From positions 46,629 to 110,628 of the forward strand of contig JAVBOW010000023.1 in assembly GCA_031550125.1 (NCBI GenBank): 64,000 bases of DNA, read 5' to 3'. This document shows positions 8,372-17,331 of the stretch, piece by piece; the stretch's first letter is position 1; every line of letters starts with the position of its first letter. Made by a program: the position numbers and the translations under genes. The notes beneath the pieces are model-generated. The model worked only from the letters and a program-made list of their open reading frames with translations. It did not search any database and had not been told where the DNA came from. Source of the DNA: JAVBOW01 sp031550125. GTDB lineage: Bacteria > Bacteroidota > Bacteroidia > Bacteroidales > Rikenellaceae.

Positions 8372-9805
8372 ATGAAATACCGTAAAACCATAATGGCCGC
8401 CCTCGCTATGGGAGGGATACTGTCATGCACCAAGGCCGCTCCCGAAGGGAAAAAGCCCGGCGATAACGGAGGCGACAACGGTGGCGATAATAATTCCGGC
8501 CCGGTGGAACATCCCAACGTCATACTGATAATAACCGACCAGCAGTATGCAGACAAGTTGGGCTGCATGGGCGACCAGGGAGTATCTACGCCTGCCCTCG
8601 ACCGCCTGGCCAACGCCGGTATCGCTTTCCGCAACGCCTACTGCGCCTTCCCGCTTTCGGTGCCTTCGCGTACGTCCATGTTCACCGGGGTACAGCCTTC
8701 CACCATAGGCGTACGCGGCAACGCTCCGGGCAACGTCGATATGCGCGGCGTACAACCGCAACTTATGGGCAAGCTGTTCGGCAACGCAGGTTACGACACC
8801 TATTACGGGGGCAAGATCCACCTTCCTTACGACGACAACAACCAAAGCGCCTCGTTCTACGGTTTCAAAAAAACCTACACCACCGAGAAACGAGCCAACC
8901 TGGGCGTTTCGGCTGCGGCGCTGCTCTCGTCGCTTGCCGACAGCAAAAAACCGTTCCTCATGGTGGTCTCATTCATCAACCCGCACGATATCTGCGGATT
9001 CGACAAAACCAACCGTTCGAAACGCAGCGCGGTACTCAACCGCTTCCTCGATCAGGCCGCTTCTTACACCGAAGCCGAAAAAGAGAGGGTATTCCCGCCC
9101 CTGAGACCCAATTTCGAGGCGGCGGTGGACGTACCCGAACGCGCGGCGCGTTCGTTCCCCACTTTCACGATAGCGCAATGGCGCCTGCGCCGATGGGCCT
9201 ACGACCGCCTGGTGGAAGAGGCCGATTCGGATATAAAACCGGTGGTGGACGTCATATTCGATAAAAACATGCTCGCCAACAGCGTAGTGATATTCCTCTC
9301 CGACCACGGCGATATGGACAGCGCCCACTCCATGGCGTTGAAAAGCTACCCCTTCAACGAGTGCCAGAACGTACCCCTTATAATCGCGGGCAAAGGGGTG
9401 AAAAAAGGCGTCGACAGCTATAATTTCGTCCAGACCGGCATAGACCTTATCCCCACGCTGTGCGATTTCGCCAACATAACCGTCCCCAGGGGAATGCCAG
9501 GCGTATCGGCCAAACCGTTGGCTACGGGAGACAAAAACAATCTGTCGCGCCAGCACATATTCTGCGAAGGCCCCAACTGGTATCAGGTCATATATCAATG
9601 TCGATATAAATTCACCATATTCGAAGCGCCCGGAAACCCCGTAATGCTCTACGACCTCGTATCCGATCCACTGGAACTCAACGATTTGAAAAATAACGCA
9701 GAAAAAGCGCCAATACTCAACGCGGCCAACGCCGTCCTGCGCGCCGACCTGGCCGCCAGGGGCATAACCCTCAAACAAAGCGGAAGCTCGGAAGACGACG
9801 ATTGA
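8372..9805 (+). CDS. S-type sulfatase, lipoprotein
   Basis: A 477-residue protein with a lipoprotein signal (ALAMGGILSCTKAA) and a low-complexity Gly/Asp/Asn linker (about residues 28-42). The sulfatase core begins PNVILIITDQQYADKLGCMG. The active-site motif is S96-V-P-S-R-T, so the residue converted to formylglycine is Ser rather than Cys. In Bacteroidetes such enzymes are matured by a radical SAM enzyme (anSME), not seen in this window. FLSDHGDMDSAHSMALK is the second metal/substrate motif. It cleaves sulfate esters, probably from the glycan of this locus. It is the last gene before a strong terminator. Confidence 0.93.
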   Translation: MKYRKTIMAALAMGGILSCTKAAPEGKKPGDNGGDNGGDNNSGPVEHPNVILIITDQQYADKLGCMGDQGVSTPALDRLANAGIAFRNAYCAFPLSVPSRTSMFTGVQPSTIGVRGNAPGNVDMRGVQPQLMGKLFGNAGYDTYYGGKIHLPYDDNNQSASFYGFKKTYTTEKRANLGVSAAALLSSLADSKKPFLMVVSFINPHDICGFDKTNRSKRSAVLNRFLDQAASYTEAEKERVFPPLRPNFEAAVDVPERAARSFPTFTIAQWRLRRWAYDRLVEEADSDIKPVVDVIFDKNMLANSVVIFLSDHGDMDSAHSMALKSYPFNECQNVPLIIAGKGVKKGVDSYNFVQTGIDLIPTLCDFANITVPRGMPGVSAKPLATGDKNNLSRQHIFCEGPNWYQVIYQCRYKFTIFEAPGNPVMLYDLVSDPLELNDLKNNAEKAPILNAANAVLRADLAARGITLKQSGSSEDDD

Positions 9806-9833
9806 TCGCTACGGTCCGACGCAGCAAAAAGTT

Positions 9834-9872
9834 GCCCGGCTGTAAAATATACAGCCGGGCATCTCTTTTTTA
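9834..9872 (+). terminator. Rho-independent terminator after the glycan locus
   Basis: An 11-bp perfect stem (9834-9844 with 9850-9860, loop AAATA) is followed by a T-rich tract. It ends the SusC-to-sulfatase operon. Confidence 0.88.
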
Positions 9873-9998
9873 GAATAAACCCGGACAAGCCTTAAACCAT
9901 GTCAGCGTTCATATATGCGATATATGCAGCCGTTATCAGTTGAGAGTGTCGGATAAAATCACTACAAATAGGGATTGCAAAGAGAGAAAGAAGAGCCG

Positions 9999-10006
9999 TA
10001 TATTTG
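9999..10006 (+). promoter_or_regulatory. Bacteroidetes-type promoter -7 element (TATATTTG) for hmuY
   Basis: It matches TAnnTTTG, the sigma-ABfr -7 consensus, and ends 14 bases before the hmuY start codon, so the leader would be very short. The -33 region is weak. No clear Fur-type palindrome was recognised nearby. Confidence 0.55.
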
Positions 10007-10020
10007 CAGAAATTTTAATA

Positions 10021-10662
10021 ATGATGAAAAGACTGTTTGCTATACTTGCGGTTGTGACGGCTGTTGTCTCGGCGGCCTCGTGCGATAAGAACGATACCGA
10101 TCCTATCGATAATCCCGCGGTGGGTAAATCCGATACGGTGGACGTAAACATACGCACCAACTCGAACTGGAGTACCTGGACATATTACTCTTTCGACAAC
10201 GGCGTTGTAGCCGTCACCGCCGACGATAAATCGCTCGACAGCGATTGGGACATAGCCTTCCACCTCTTCAGCGTCAAAACCAACGGAGGTTCGTCGGGTA
10301 AGGGACTGGGCGGAGCGTTCCTTATAGACGGGGCCGAATCGCTGCAAAGCCAACTGCCCTCGCCAAACGGACTGAGCTACGTCGAGGACACCCCTGCCGG
10401 CGTGACTACCAACTTCGGCCCAAGCATGATGCAATCGACGCAAATGACCGCAAGCGGTAATTCGGAACTCTCCAAATGGCTCACCGCCGTATTCGGACAG
10501 GGGCCGCCGCAACATACGTTCTCGCCCAAAGTATTCTTCGTACGCACCGCCGACGGACGTTTCGTAGCCATCCATTTCAAAGATTACACCAGAATAATGC
10601 CCGACAATCCCGCTACCGTCCTATATTATTACCCCGCATTTGAATTTATGTTCGTAGATTGA
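10021..10662 (+). CDS. hmuY: HmuY family haem-binding lipoprotein
   Basis: A 213-residue lipoprotein (signal AVVTAVVSAASCDKN). The frame is open further upstream, but ATG 10021 is chosen because the -7 element lies just before it and the signal peptide starts there. The body has the HmuY pattern: W-x-YYSF, the strand SDWDIAFHLFSVKTNGG, and a Gly-rich turn SSGKGLGGAF. In Porphyromonas HmuY is a surface haemophore that passes haem to the HmuR receptor. The next gene is a TonB receptor whose start overlaps this stop, giving the hmuYR arrangement. The residues that would coordinate haem were not assigned. Confidence 0.88.
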   Translation: MMKRLFAILAVVTAVVSAASCDKNDTDPIDNPAVGKSDTVDVNIRTNSNWSTWTYYSFDNGVVAVTADDKSLDSDWDIAFHLFSVKTNGGSSGKGLGGAFLIDGAESLQSQLPSPNGLSYVEDTPAGVTTNFGPSMMQSTQMTASGNSELSKWLTAVFGQGPPQHTFSPKVFFVRTADGRFVAIHFKDYTRIMPDNPATVLYYYPAFEFMFVD

Positions 10663-12806
10663 CGTCGGCGCTAACCATATTGCTCGCCTTACTCGGCGGC
10701 CACCCCCTCTCCGGGAGCGTGGCCGCCGATTCCGGTTTGCCCCTTGCCGGCGCTTCCGTCCGCGTCAGCGGTAAAAGCGCGGCCGGCGCGGCCACGGACA
10801 GCCTCGGGCGATTCGGTTTCGACATCCCCGAAGGGCGTTACCGGGTACGGGTGAGCTACACCGGCTTCGAAAGCGCCGATACGGTGGTCAACGCAGGCCC
10901 GGGCGCGCCTGAGCTACGGCTCGTCCTGCGCCAGAGCGTCAATCAGCTGGACAGGGTAACGGTGACGTCGGGCCGTATTCCGCGCCCGCTGAAAGAGACT
11001 CCTGTGGTCACGCGGGTTATAAGCGCCCCCGAGATAGAGGCCGCAGCGCCGCGCTCTCTGGCCGACATACTCCAGAATGAATTGCCCGGGATAGAATTCA
11101 CCCGGGTGGAGGGAAGCGTCGGCGGCGCAACTTTCTTCGGCATGGAAGCCCCGTATATGCTCATCCTGGTGGACGGCGAACGCATGGCTGGCGAAACTTC
11201 CCGCTCTAATCCCGATTTCCGCCGTATAAATCCCGACAACATAGAGCGCATAGAGATAGTACGCGGGGCCATGTCCACCCTCTACGGATCGGGAGCGGTG
11301 GCCGGCGTCGTTAACGTCATAACCAAAAAGGCAGACAAACCTTTCGGCGCGACCGTAACGGGCCTTTACGACACCGAGGGCGACCAAAAATACTCCGCAG
11401 GCATATCGGCCAAAGGCGAGAAGCTGTCGAGCGTTACAAGCGCCGTATTCCGCCGCAAGGAGAGCTACATGCTCGAAAGCCGGGGCTACTTCACAGGAGG
11501 ACACGCCGGAGCGCCGCCCACTCCGTCCGAAAGGGAGATCGAGGAGTCGATAGAGATAGAAGGATTCCGCAATTACCTGATCGAACAGAAACTGGAGTAT
11601 AAATTCACAGAAAAAATGGCCGTCTCGCTACGCGGGGGTTGGTATGACCACGAGCGTTTCAACGCCGGTATAGTAGGCACCAAGATACACGACGTCTACC
11701 GCGACGGCAACGGCGGCATAAAGGCGCAATATATGACCGGGGAAAAAAGCCGACTGGAGCTGTCATACGACGCCGACATCTATTCGAAATACACCGATTT
11801 TCTCCAAACCGGAGAAACGACGCGCAATTATAAAAACACGCTGCAGAATCCGAAATTGATATTCGCCTGCCAAGGCAAGAAAAGCGCCGTCGTAGCCGGT
11901 GCGGAATCGCTTTGGGAAAGCCTTGAAACATACCAATTCAGCCAGGGCGTCCGCCGCGCGCAACTGACCTCGGCCTACGCGCAATACAGCCGCAAGATAA
12001 CCGAACGCCTGACAGTGGAGGCAGGCCTTAGGGGCGACGGCCACTCGCAATACGGTTTCAACGCCACGCCCAGGCTGTCGGCCATGATGCGCGCGGGGGC
12101 TTTCGTCTTCCGCGGCGGTTACGCCGCAGGTTACCGCTCGCCCACACTGAAAGAACTGTACACCGACTGGGACCACCAGGGGCTTTTCCGCCTGCAGGGC
12201 AATAAAAACCTCGTACCCGAAACCAGCCGTAACCTGTCGCTCTCGGCCGAAATGTCGAAAGGGCGTTTCAGTGCGTCGGCAAACGTTTTCTACAACAGCA
12301 TAGACGACAAGATAACCACCGTTCTCAACGCGGGGCAAGACACCATGTACTACCGTAACGCCGAAAGCGCCTCTGTATTGGGAGCCGAATTGACAGCGGC
12401 TACAAGAATAGGCAAACATTTGGTCATCAGGGCCGATTTCGCCCATATACGCGACAACCAGCGTATCGGCGGCCGCAACGTTTCGGCCGTAAGGCCCAAT
12501 TCGGCCACGGCGCACGCCTCTTACGCATTCAACGTTTGGGACCGCCCGTTCTCAGTGGCGCTCAGCGGACGTTGGCAGGACGGTATAGTGCAGTATGCGC
12601 TCAACAGCGCCAACGGCAGGTACGTAAAACTCAACTATGACCCATACTCCATATGGAAAGCCGCATTTACAGGCAAAATAGGGGAGTACGTAAGCTTTAA
12701 CGCCGGGATAAACAACATCTTCGACTATGTCCCGCGTCACGTAACCTACAACGCGCCCGTTACACCGGGGCGGACATATTATTTGTCGCTCACCTTCAAA
12801 CTGTAG
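10659..12806 (+). CDS. TonB-dependent outer-membrane receptor, HmuR-like, with carboxypeptidase-D-like N-terminal domain
   Basis: About 715 residues. The start is TTG 10659, overlapping the hmuY stop (TTGA), which suggests translational coupling. A later TTG at 10680 is an alternative. After the signal comes a carboxypeptidase regulatory-like beta-sandwich (LSGSVAADSGLPLAGASVRV, about residues 18-95), then the plug (LADILQNELPGIEF to INPDNIERIEIVRGAMSTLYGSGAVAGVVNVIT), then a 22-strand-type barrel ending in Leu after aromatic strands. It would carry haem or an iron complex across the outer membrane, and the HmuY partner favours haem. Its last 28 bases overlap the end of truA on the opposite strand. 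Confidence 0.9.
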   Translation: MTSALTILLALLGGHPLSGSVAADSGLPLAGASVRVSGKSAAGAATDSLGRFGFDIPEGRYRVRVSYTGFESADTVVNAGPGAPELRLVLRQSVNQLDRVTVTSGRIPRPLKETPVVTRVISAPEIEAAAPRSLADILQNELPGIEFTRVEGSVGGATFFGMEAPYMLILVDGERMAGETSRSNPDFRRINPDNIERIEIVRGAMSTLYGSGAVAGVVNVITKKADKPFGATVTGLYDTEGDQKYSAGISAKGEKLSSVTSAVFRRKESYMLESRGYFTGGHAGAPPTPSEREIEESIEIEGFRNYLIEQKLEYKFTEKMAVSLRGGWYDHERFNAGIVGTKIHDVYRDGNGGIKAQYMTGEKSRLELSYDADIYSKYTDFLQTGETTRNYKNTLQNPKLIFACQGKKSAVVAGAESLWESLETYQFSQGVRRAQLTSAYAQYSRKITERLTVEAGLRGDGHSQYGFNATPRLSAMMRAGAFVFRGGYAAGYRSPTLKELYTDWDHQGLFRLQGNKNLVPETSRNLSLSAEMSKGRFSASANVFYNSIDDKITTVLNAGQDTMYYRNAESASVLGAELTAATRIGKHLVIRADFAHIRDNQRIGGRNVSAVRPNSATAHASYAFNVWDRPFSVALSGRWQDGIVQYALNSANGRYVKLNYDPYSIWKAAFTGKIGEYVSFNAGINNIFDYVPRHVTYNAPVTPGRTYYLSLTFKL

Positions 12807-13543
12807 ATGTCGGCCGGGTAGCAGGCCCCTTCGAAGAACAGCCCGCGCGCAGGAGCGGAACCCGACGCCTTGGAGCGGTCGAGGCTGCGCAACGCCTGCC
12901 CGAATTGCTCCACGCTCATTTTTCCGCGCCCGACATCGACCATCGTACCCACCAGGCTGCGCACCATATTGCGCAGGAAACGATCTGCGGCTACCGTGTA
13001 GACAACCTCATCCCCATCCATCGCCCACAGCGACTTATACACCCGGCAAATATTGGTCTTATTCCCGGAATGGAGTTTGCTGAATGTGGTGAAATCGTCA
13101 TGCGCGGGCAAAAGGGCGGCGGCGGCGTTCATCCTGTCTATGTCGAGCGGCACGTAATATTGCCATGTTACATCGCGCCTGAAGGGATCCTTGAAAGGCA
13201 GGATGCGGTAACGGTATTCGCGCCGCATGGCGTCGAAACGGGCGTGCGCATCGTCCCTCACGCGTACTATCTCCCTGACCGCAATATCTCCGGGCAGGAT
13301 GGCGTTAAGATGGTAGCAAAAATCGTCTGCCGCATCCACCGGGAAGTCTGTATCGAAATGGGCTGCGTAGTGCGAGGCGTGTACGCCGCTATCCGTCCTG
13401 CCTGCGCCGGTAACGTCCACCGCGTGGCGCAGGAGCGTACCGAGCGCCTCTTCGAGCGTTTGCTGCACCGACGGCGCGCCGGATTGCCTCTGCCAACCGT
13501 TATATGACGTGCCTCTGTATGATATGAAAATGAAATAGCGCAT
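12779..13543 (-). CDS. truA: tRNA pseudouridine(38-40) synthase TruA
   Basis: A 254-residue protein, normal for TruA. The start is ATG 13543 (MRYFIFISYRGTSYNGWQRQ), though the frame is open upstream. The catalytic Asp is D51 in GAGRTDSGVHASHYAAHF. The C-terminal half has FLRNMVRSLVGTMVDVGRG, also typical. It converts uridines 38-40 of the tRNA anticodon arm to pseudouridine. It is transcribed toward the TonB receptor gene, and the two coding ends overlap by 28 bases. No separate terminator fits between them. Confidence 0.97.
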   Translation of the reverse strand: MRYFIFISYRGTSYNGWQRQSGAPSVQQTLEEALGTLLRHAVDVTGAGRTDSGVHASHYAAHFDTDFPVDAADDFCYHLNAILPGDIAVREIVRVRDDAHARFDAMRREYRYRILPFKDPFRRDVTWQYYVPLDIDRMNAAAALLPAHDDFTTFSKLHSGNKTNICRVYKSLWAMDGDEVVYTVAADRFLRNMVRSLVGTMVDVGRGKMSVEQFGQALRSLDRSKASGSAPARGLFFEGACYPADIYSLKVSDK

Positions 13544-13599
13544 GTGGCGTAATGGAATGCAAATATACCGAAATAATACGGAATCTCTCCGGATTCTAT

Positions 13600-13607
13600 T
13601 ATCTTTG
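13600..13607 (+). promoter_or_regulatory. promoter -7 element (TATCTTTG) for dapB
   Basis: A perfect TAnnTTTG match 19 bases before ATG 13627. It favours that start over the in-frame upstream ATGs at 13552 and 13609. Confidence 0.65.
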
Positions 13608-13626
13608 CATGAATAATCACAGGACA

Positions 13627-14340
13627 ATGAACGTGGCGATAATAGGATACGGCAAAATGGGCCGTATGATAGAGAAGATATTACAGGAACGGGGACACGC
13701 CATAGGCATGGTGGTGGACGTGGACAACGCCTGCTATTTCACCCCCGAAAGCCTGCAGGGCATAGACGTGGCCATAGAATTTTCAGCCCCGGAAGCCGCC
13801 TTCGGCAACGTATGCACATGCATCGAGGCCAGGGTACCCGTGGTATGCGGCACTACGGCGTGGCTCGACCGCTACGCCGAGGCCGAGGCGCTTTGCCGCG
13901 AGCGAGGCGGGGCGTTCTTCTACGCCTCCAATTACAGCATAGGGGTAAACCTAACATTCAGGCTAAACCGCATCCTGGCCCGCATGATGAATCCTTTCGG
14001 GCAGTATGACGTGACGATAGAGGAGGTACACCACACGCAGAAAAAAGACGCCCCCAGCGGCACGGCGATAACCATGGCCGAGGGCGTACTCGAAGGACTC
14101 GACCGCAAGACGGAATGGGTGGGCCGCACCACCACCGAACCGGGCGAGCTGGAGGTAGTGGCTATACGGCGCAGCGTTGTGCCGGGTACGCACACGGTGA
14201 CGTACGAATCGGATTGCGACTACATATCCCTGACCCACTCGGCGAAATCGCGCGAGGGTTTCGCACGCGGAGCCGTGGCCGCAGCCGAATTCATTTGCGG
14301 CAAAAAGGGAATTTTCACAATGGACGACATGTTGGCTTAA
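13627..14340 (+). CDS. dapB: 4-hydroxy-tetrahydrodipicolinate reductase
   Basis: A 237-residue protein starting MNVAIIGYGKMGRMI, a Rossmann NAD(P)H-binding motif at residues 7-12. The catalytic/substrate motif EEVHHTQKKDAPSGTA lies at residues 132-147. It reduces the product of DapA in lysine and diaminopimelate synthesis (cytoplasm). The start was chosen from the position of the TATCTTTG element and the family N-terminus. dapA lies in the same window at 52234, so the two steps are not in one operon. It is followed by lepB after 10 bases. Confidence 0.97.
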   Translation: MNVAIIGYGKMGRMIEKILQERGHAIGMVVDVDNACYFTPESLQGIDVAIEFSAPEAAFGNVCTCIEARVPVVCGTTAWLDRYAEAEALCRERGGAFFYASNYSIGVNLTFRLNRILARMMNPFGQYDVTIEEVHHTQKKDAPSGTAITMAEGVLEGLDRKTEWVGRTTTEPGELEVVAIRRSVVPGTHTVTYESDCDYISLTHSAKSREGFARGAVAAAEFICGKKGIFTMDDMLA

Positions 14341-14350
14341 AACACATACG

Positions 14351-15751
14351 ATGAATGCAATAAAGGAATTTTTCGGCAATAAATGGGTGAAATTCGCCAT
14401 CGCATCGACGCTCTATATCCTATGGTTCGTAGTGTGGACGGGAAACATGTGGATGTTGCTGGGCGAGGTGATCATCTACGACGTTTACATATCGAGGATA
14501 ATGCACAAATTGTTCTGGGGCAGACATAAACTGCTTAAAAAGAGCAACAGGCAATATAAATACTGGGCCGAATGGATAGAGGCCATCGTTTTTGCCACGG
14601 TGGCGGCCACGCTTATACGCATATTCTTTTTCGAGATGTACGTCATTCCCACGCCGTCGATGGAGAAGAGCCTGCTCGTAGGCGATTACCTGTGCGTGAG
14701 CAAGGTTGCCTACGGGCCTAAAATGCCCAACACCCCCATATCTTTCCCATTCGTACACAACACCATGCCGTTCTCGCAAACCAAAAAATCGTACAGCGAG
14801 GCCGTCAAATGGCCATATCACCGCCTGAAAGGGTGGGGCGAGGTGAAACGCGGCGACGTGGTGGTGTTCAACTTCCCGGCCGGCGACACTGTATTGCTGG
14901 AAAAACAGGAGATAACATATTACAGCGAGTTACGGCAATACCAAGCCCAATTGGGTGAGGCGCAGGGCCGTAAAGAACTCGAGAAATCGTACACCATAGT
15001 TTCGCGGCCCGTAGACAAGCGCGAGAATTACGTGAAGCGCTGCGTGGGAGTTCCGGGCGATACCCTGACCATGCGCGGAGGCCAACTATACATAAACGGC
15101 CAGACGCAGGACCATATCCCCGCCATGCAACACATCTACTATGTGCAAACCAACGGCGCGCCGATTAATAAAACCGCCTTCGAAAAGATGGGCATATCGC
15201 AGGAAGACAGGCGTTACATGCAAACCGACCACGCCTACTACCTCCCGCTGACGGACAAAAACGCCGCAGCCATAGAAAAGATGGGCAACATAGTGCAGGT
15301 TGCCCGCTATGCGCCGCTCGACGGCCCGGGGGAGGATATATTCCCCCAGGATGCGCGCTACCCGTGGAATGTGGACAATTTCGGGCCGCTATGGATACCT
15401 TCGCGCGGGGCCACGGTACAGCTTACGGTAGACAACCTGCCGCTCTACCGCCGCATAATAGAGGTGTACGAAGCCAACAAACTCGAAGTCAGGGCCGACA
15501 GCGCCATAATGATAAACGGCGCTCCCGCCGAAAGCTACACTTTCAAAATGAACTATTACTTTATGATGGGCGACAACCGCCACTGCTCGGCCGACTCGCG
15601 CTACTGGGGTTTCGTGCCGGAAGACCACGTGGTAGGGAAGGCATCGTTCGTATGGTTCTCCACCGACAAGGACCAACCGTTGCTGTCCCCACGCAAAATA
15701 CGCTGGAGCAGGCTTTTCCATGGAACTAAATCGCTGCAAAACAGACCGTAG
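14351..15751 (+). CDS. lepB: signal peptidase I
   Basis: A 466-residue S26 peptidase, long as in other Bacteroidetes. Two hydrophobic segments (about 15-36 and 77-95) precede the catalytic serine S103 in IPTPSMEKSL. The general base lysine is K229 in ENYVKRCVGVPGDTL. The C-terminal box MMGDNRHCSADSRYWGFVPEDHVVGKA is intact. It cleaves signal peptides of exported proteins at the outer face of the inner membrane. The expanded region between S103 and K229 and the second insertion (about 250-370) are usual for the phylum. Confidence 0.97.
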   Translation: MNAIKEFFGNKWVKFAIASTLYILWFVVWTGNMWMLLGEVIIYDVYISRIMHKLFWGRHKLLKKSNRQYKYWAEWIEAIVFATVAATLIRIFFFEMYVIPTPSMEKSLLVGDYLCVSKVAYGPKMPNTPISFPFVHNTMPFSQTKKSYSEAVKWPYHRLKGWGEVKRGDVVVFNFPAGDTVLLEKQEITYYSELRQYQAQLGEAQGRKELEKSYTIVSRPVDKRENYVKRCVGVPGDTLTMRGGQLYINGQTQDHIPAMQHIYYVQTNGAPINKTAFEKMGISQEDRRYMQTDHAYYLPLTDKNAAAIEKMGNIVQVARYAPLDGPGEDIFPQDARYPWNVDNFGPLWIPSRGATVQLTVDNLPLYRRIIEVYEANKLEVRADSAIMINGAPAESYTFKMNYYFMMGDNRHCSADSRYWGFVPEDHVVGKASFVWFSTDKDQPLLSPRKIRWSRLFHGTKSLQNRP

Positions 15752-15753
15752 GT

Positions 15754-16383
15754 TTGGAAAAGGACAGTTATTTGACCATAACGGCCCCCGCAAGGACCTC
15801 CACGCGCGAACGCAGTAGCAAATTCATCGCATTTGCCTATCCGGTCGAATCCGCGGATGATATTAAACCTATCCTGGATGCCCTGCGCAAAGAGTTTTAC
15901 GACGCCACGCACATCTGCTGGGCGGCGCGTACGGGATGCGGAAAAGAGGAGGCGAGCCGGTCGAGCGACGACGGCGAACCCTCGGGAACGGCCGGTCGTC
16001 CGATCATGGGTCAGATAATGTCGGCCTCGCTCACTAACGTACTGGTGGCTGTGGTGCGTTATTTCGGCGGGACGAAACTGGGCGTACCGGGGCTTATTGC
16101 CGCCTATAAAGAGGCCGCGGCGGAGGTGATAGCCGAGTGTAAAACCACGGAAAAAACCGTGGATGAGGTTTTCAGGGTAACTTTCGCCTTCGAAAAGACA
16201 AACGATGTGATGAAAATAGTCAAGGATATGCAACCCGTCGTCTTAAGCCAGGTTTTTGACAATCGATGCGCGATGGAGCTATCCATACGCAGCGGCAGAG
16301 CGGCGGAATTACGGGAGAAACTGCTCAAATGCGAAGGCCTCGGTTTCGAGCAGGCCGGCGGCGGTCCCAAAACAGGTGTATAA
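15754..16383 (+). CDS. YigZ/IMPACT family protein
   Basis: A 209-residue protein. The start appears to be TTG 15754, 2 bases after the lepB stop. The family signature YFGGTKLGVPGLIAAYKEAA is present, with the N-terminal ERSSKFIAFAYPVESADD. The fold is two ferredoxin-like halves related to EF-G domain IV. Members are linked to translation control, but the bacterial role is not well fixed. Tight coupling to lepB and pyrB says little about its job. Confidence 0.9.
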   Translation: MEKDSYLTITAPARTSTRERSSKFIAFAYPVESADDIKPILDALRKEFYDATHICWAARTGCGKEEASRSSDDGEPSGTAGRPIMGQIMSASLTNVLVAVVRYFGGTKLGVPGLIAAYKEAAAEVIAECKTTEKTVDEVFRVTFAFEKTNDVMKIVKDMQPVVLSQVFDNRCAMELSIRSGRAAELREKLLKCEGLGFEQAGGGPKTGV

Positions 16384-16398
16384 GAAACCATTCAAGAT

Positions 16399-17310
16399 AT
16401 GGCAAATAAAAGTCTGATTTCGATAGCCGATTTCACTAAGGACGAAATCCTGAGGATCATTGAATTAGCCGGGGAATTCGAGAGTAATCCTTATCAGGAC
16501 CTGCTTCACGGCCGCGTGGTGGCGTCACTCTTCTTCGAACCCTCCACCCGTACGCGCCTGAGTTTCGACAGCGCCATCAACCGTCTGGGCGGCAAGGTGA
16601 TAGGTTTTGCCGATACGGTAAACACCAGCCAATCGAAAGGCGAGACGTTCCATGACACCATAATGACCATATCGAACTATTGCGATATGATCGTCATGCG
16701 CCACTCGCTCGAAGGAGCGCCGCGTTACGCCAGCGAAATATCGCGCGTGCCTGTGATCAACGCCGGCGACGGAGCCAACCAACATCCCTCGCAGACGCTC
16801 CTCGATCTGTATTCTATAAAAAAAACGCAGAAAACCATAGACGGCATAAACATAATGGTGATAGGCGACCTCAAATACGGCCGCACGGTACACTCCCTAC
16901 TGCAGGCTCTGTCGCATTTCGACACCAAATTCACGTTCGTCGCCCCCCCCGAGCTGCAACTCCCGGAGGAATACAAGCTATTCCTTAAAAATAAAGGCAT
17001 TACATTCAGCGAGACAGCTAAAATAGGCAACGAAATTAACGACGCCGACATAGTTTACATGACTCGGGTGCAAAGGGAGCGCTTCAACGACCCGATGGAA
17101 TACGAAAGGGTGAAGAACGTCTATGTACTTGAAAACTCCATGCTCGGCGGCGCAAAGGAGAATATGCGCATACTCCATCCGCTTCCCCGCGTAAACGAGA
17201 TAGCCGCCGACGTCGACAATAATCCCAAGGCATACTATTTCAACCAAACCGAGAATGGGGTCTACACCCGCATGGCGATAATAAGCTACCTGCTCGGAAT
17301 TAAAAAATAG
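16399..17310 (+). CDS. pyrB: aspartate carbamoyltransferase, catalytic chain
   Basis: A 303-residue protein with the carbamoyl-phosphate motif FFEPSTRTRLSF (STRTR at residues 49-53), the family HPSQTLLDLYSI box, and the aspartate-binding loop TRVQRERF with HPLPRVNEI. It makes N-carbamoyl-aspartate in pyrimidine synthesis. The regulatory chain gene pyrI follows after 21 bases, so the enzyme is probably the allosteric PyrB6-PyrI6 complex. Confidence 0.98.
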   Translation: MANKSLISIADFTKDEILRIIELAGEFESNPYQDLLHGRVVASLFFEPSTRTRLSFDSAINRLGGKVIGFADTVNTSQSKGETFHDTIMTISNYCDMIVMRHSLEGAPRYASEISRVPVINAGDGANQHPSQTLLDLYSIKKTQKTIDGINIMVIGDLKYGRTVHSLLQALSHFDTKFTFVAPPELQLPEEYKLFLKNKGITFSETAKIGNEINDADIVYMTRVQRERFNDPMEYERVKNVYVLENSMLGGAKENMRILHPLPRVNEIAADVDNNPKAYYFNQTENGVYTRMAIISYLLGIKK

Positions 17311-17331
17311 CCAATTAAACCACTGCGCGAT

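Noticed and set aside
6988..8634. A 548-codon open frame on the minus strand across the GH127 and sulfatase genes
   Set aside because: It mirrors two well-supported genes, has no family motif, and is explained by high GC at third codon positions.
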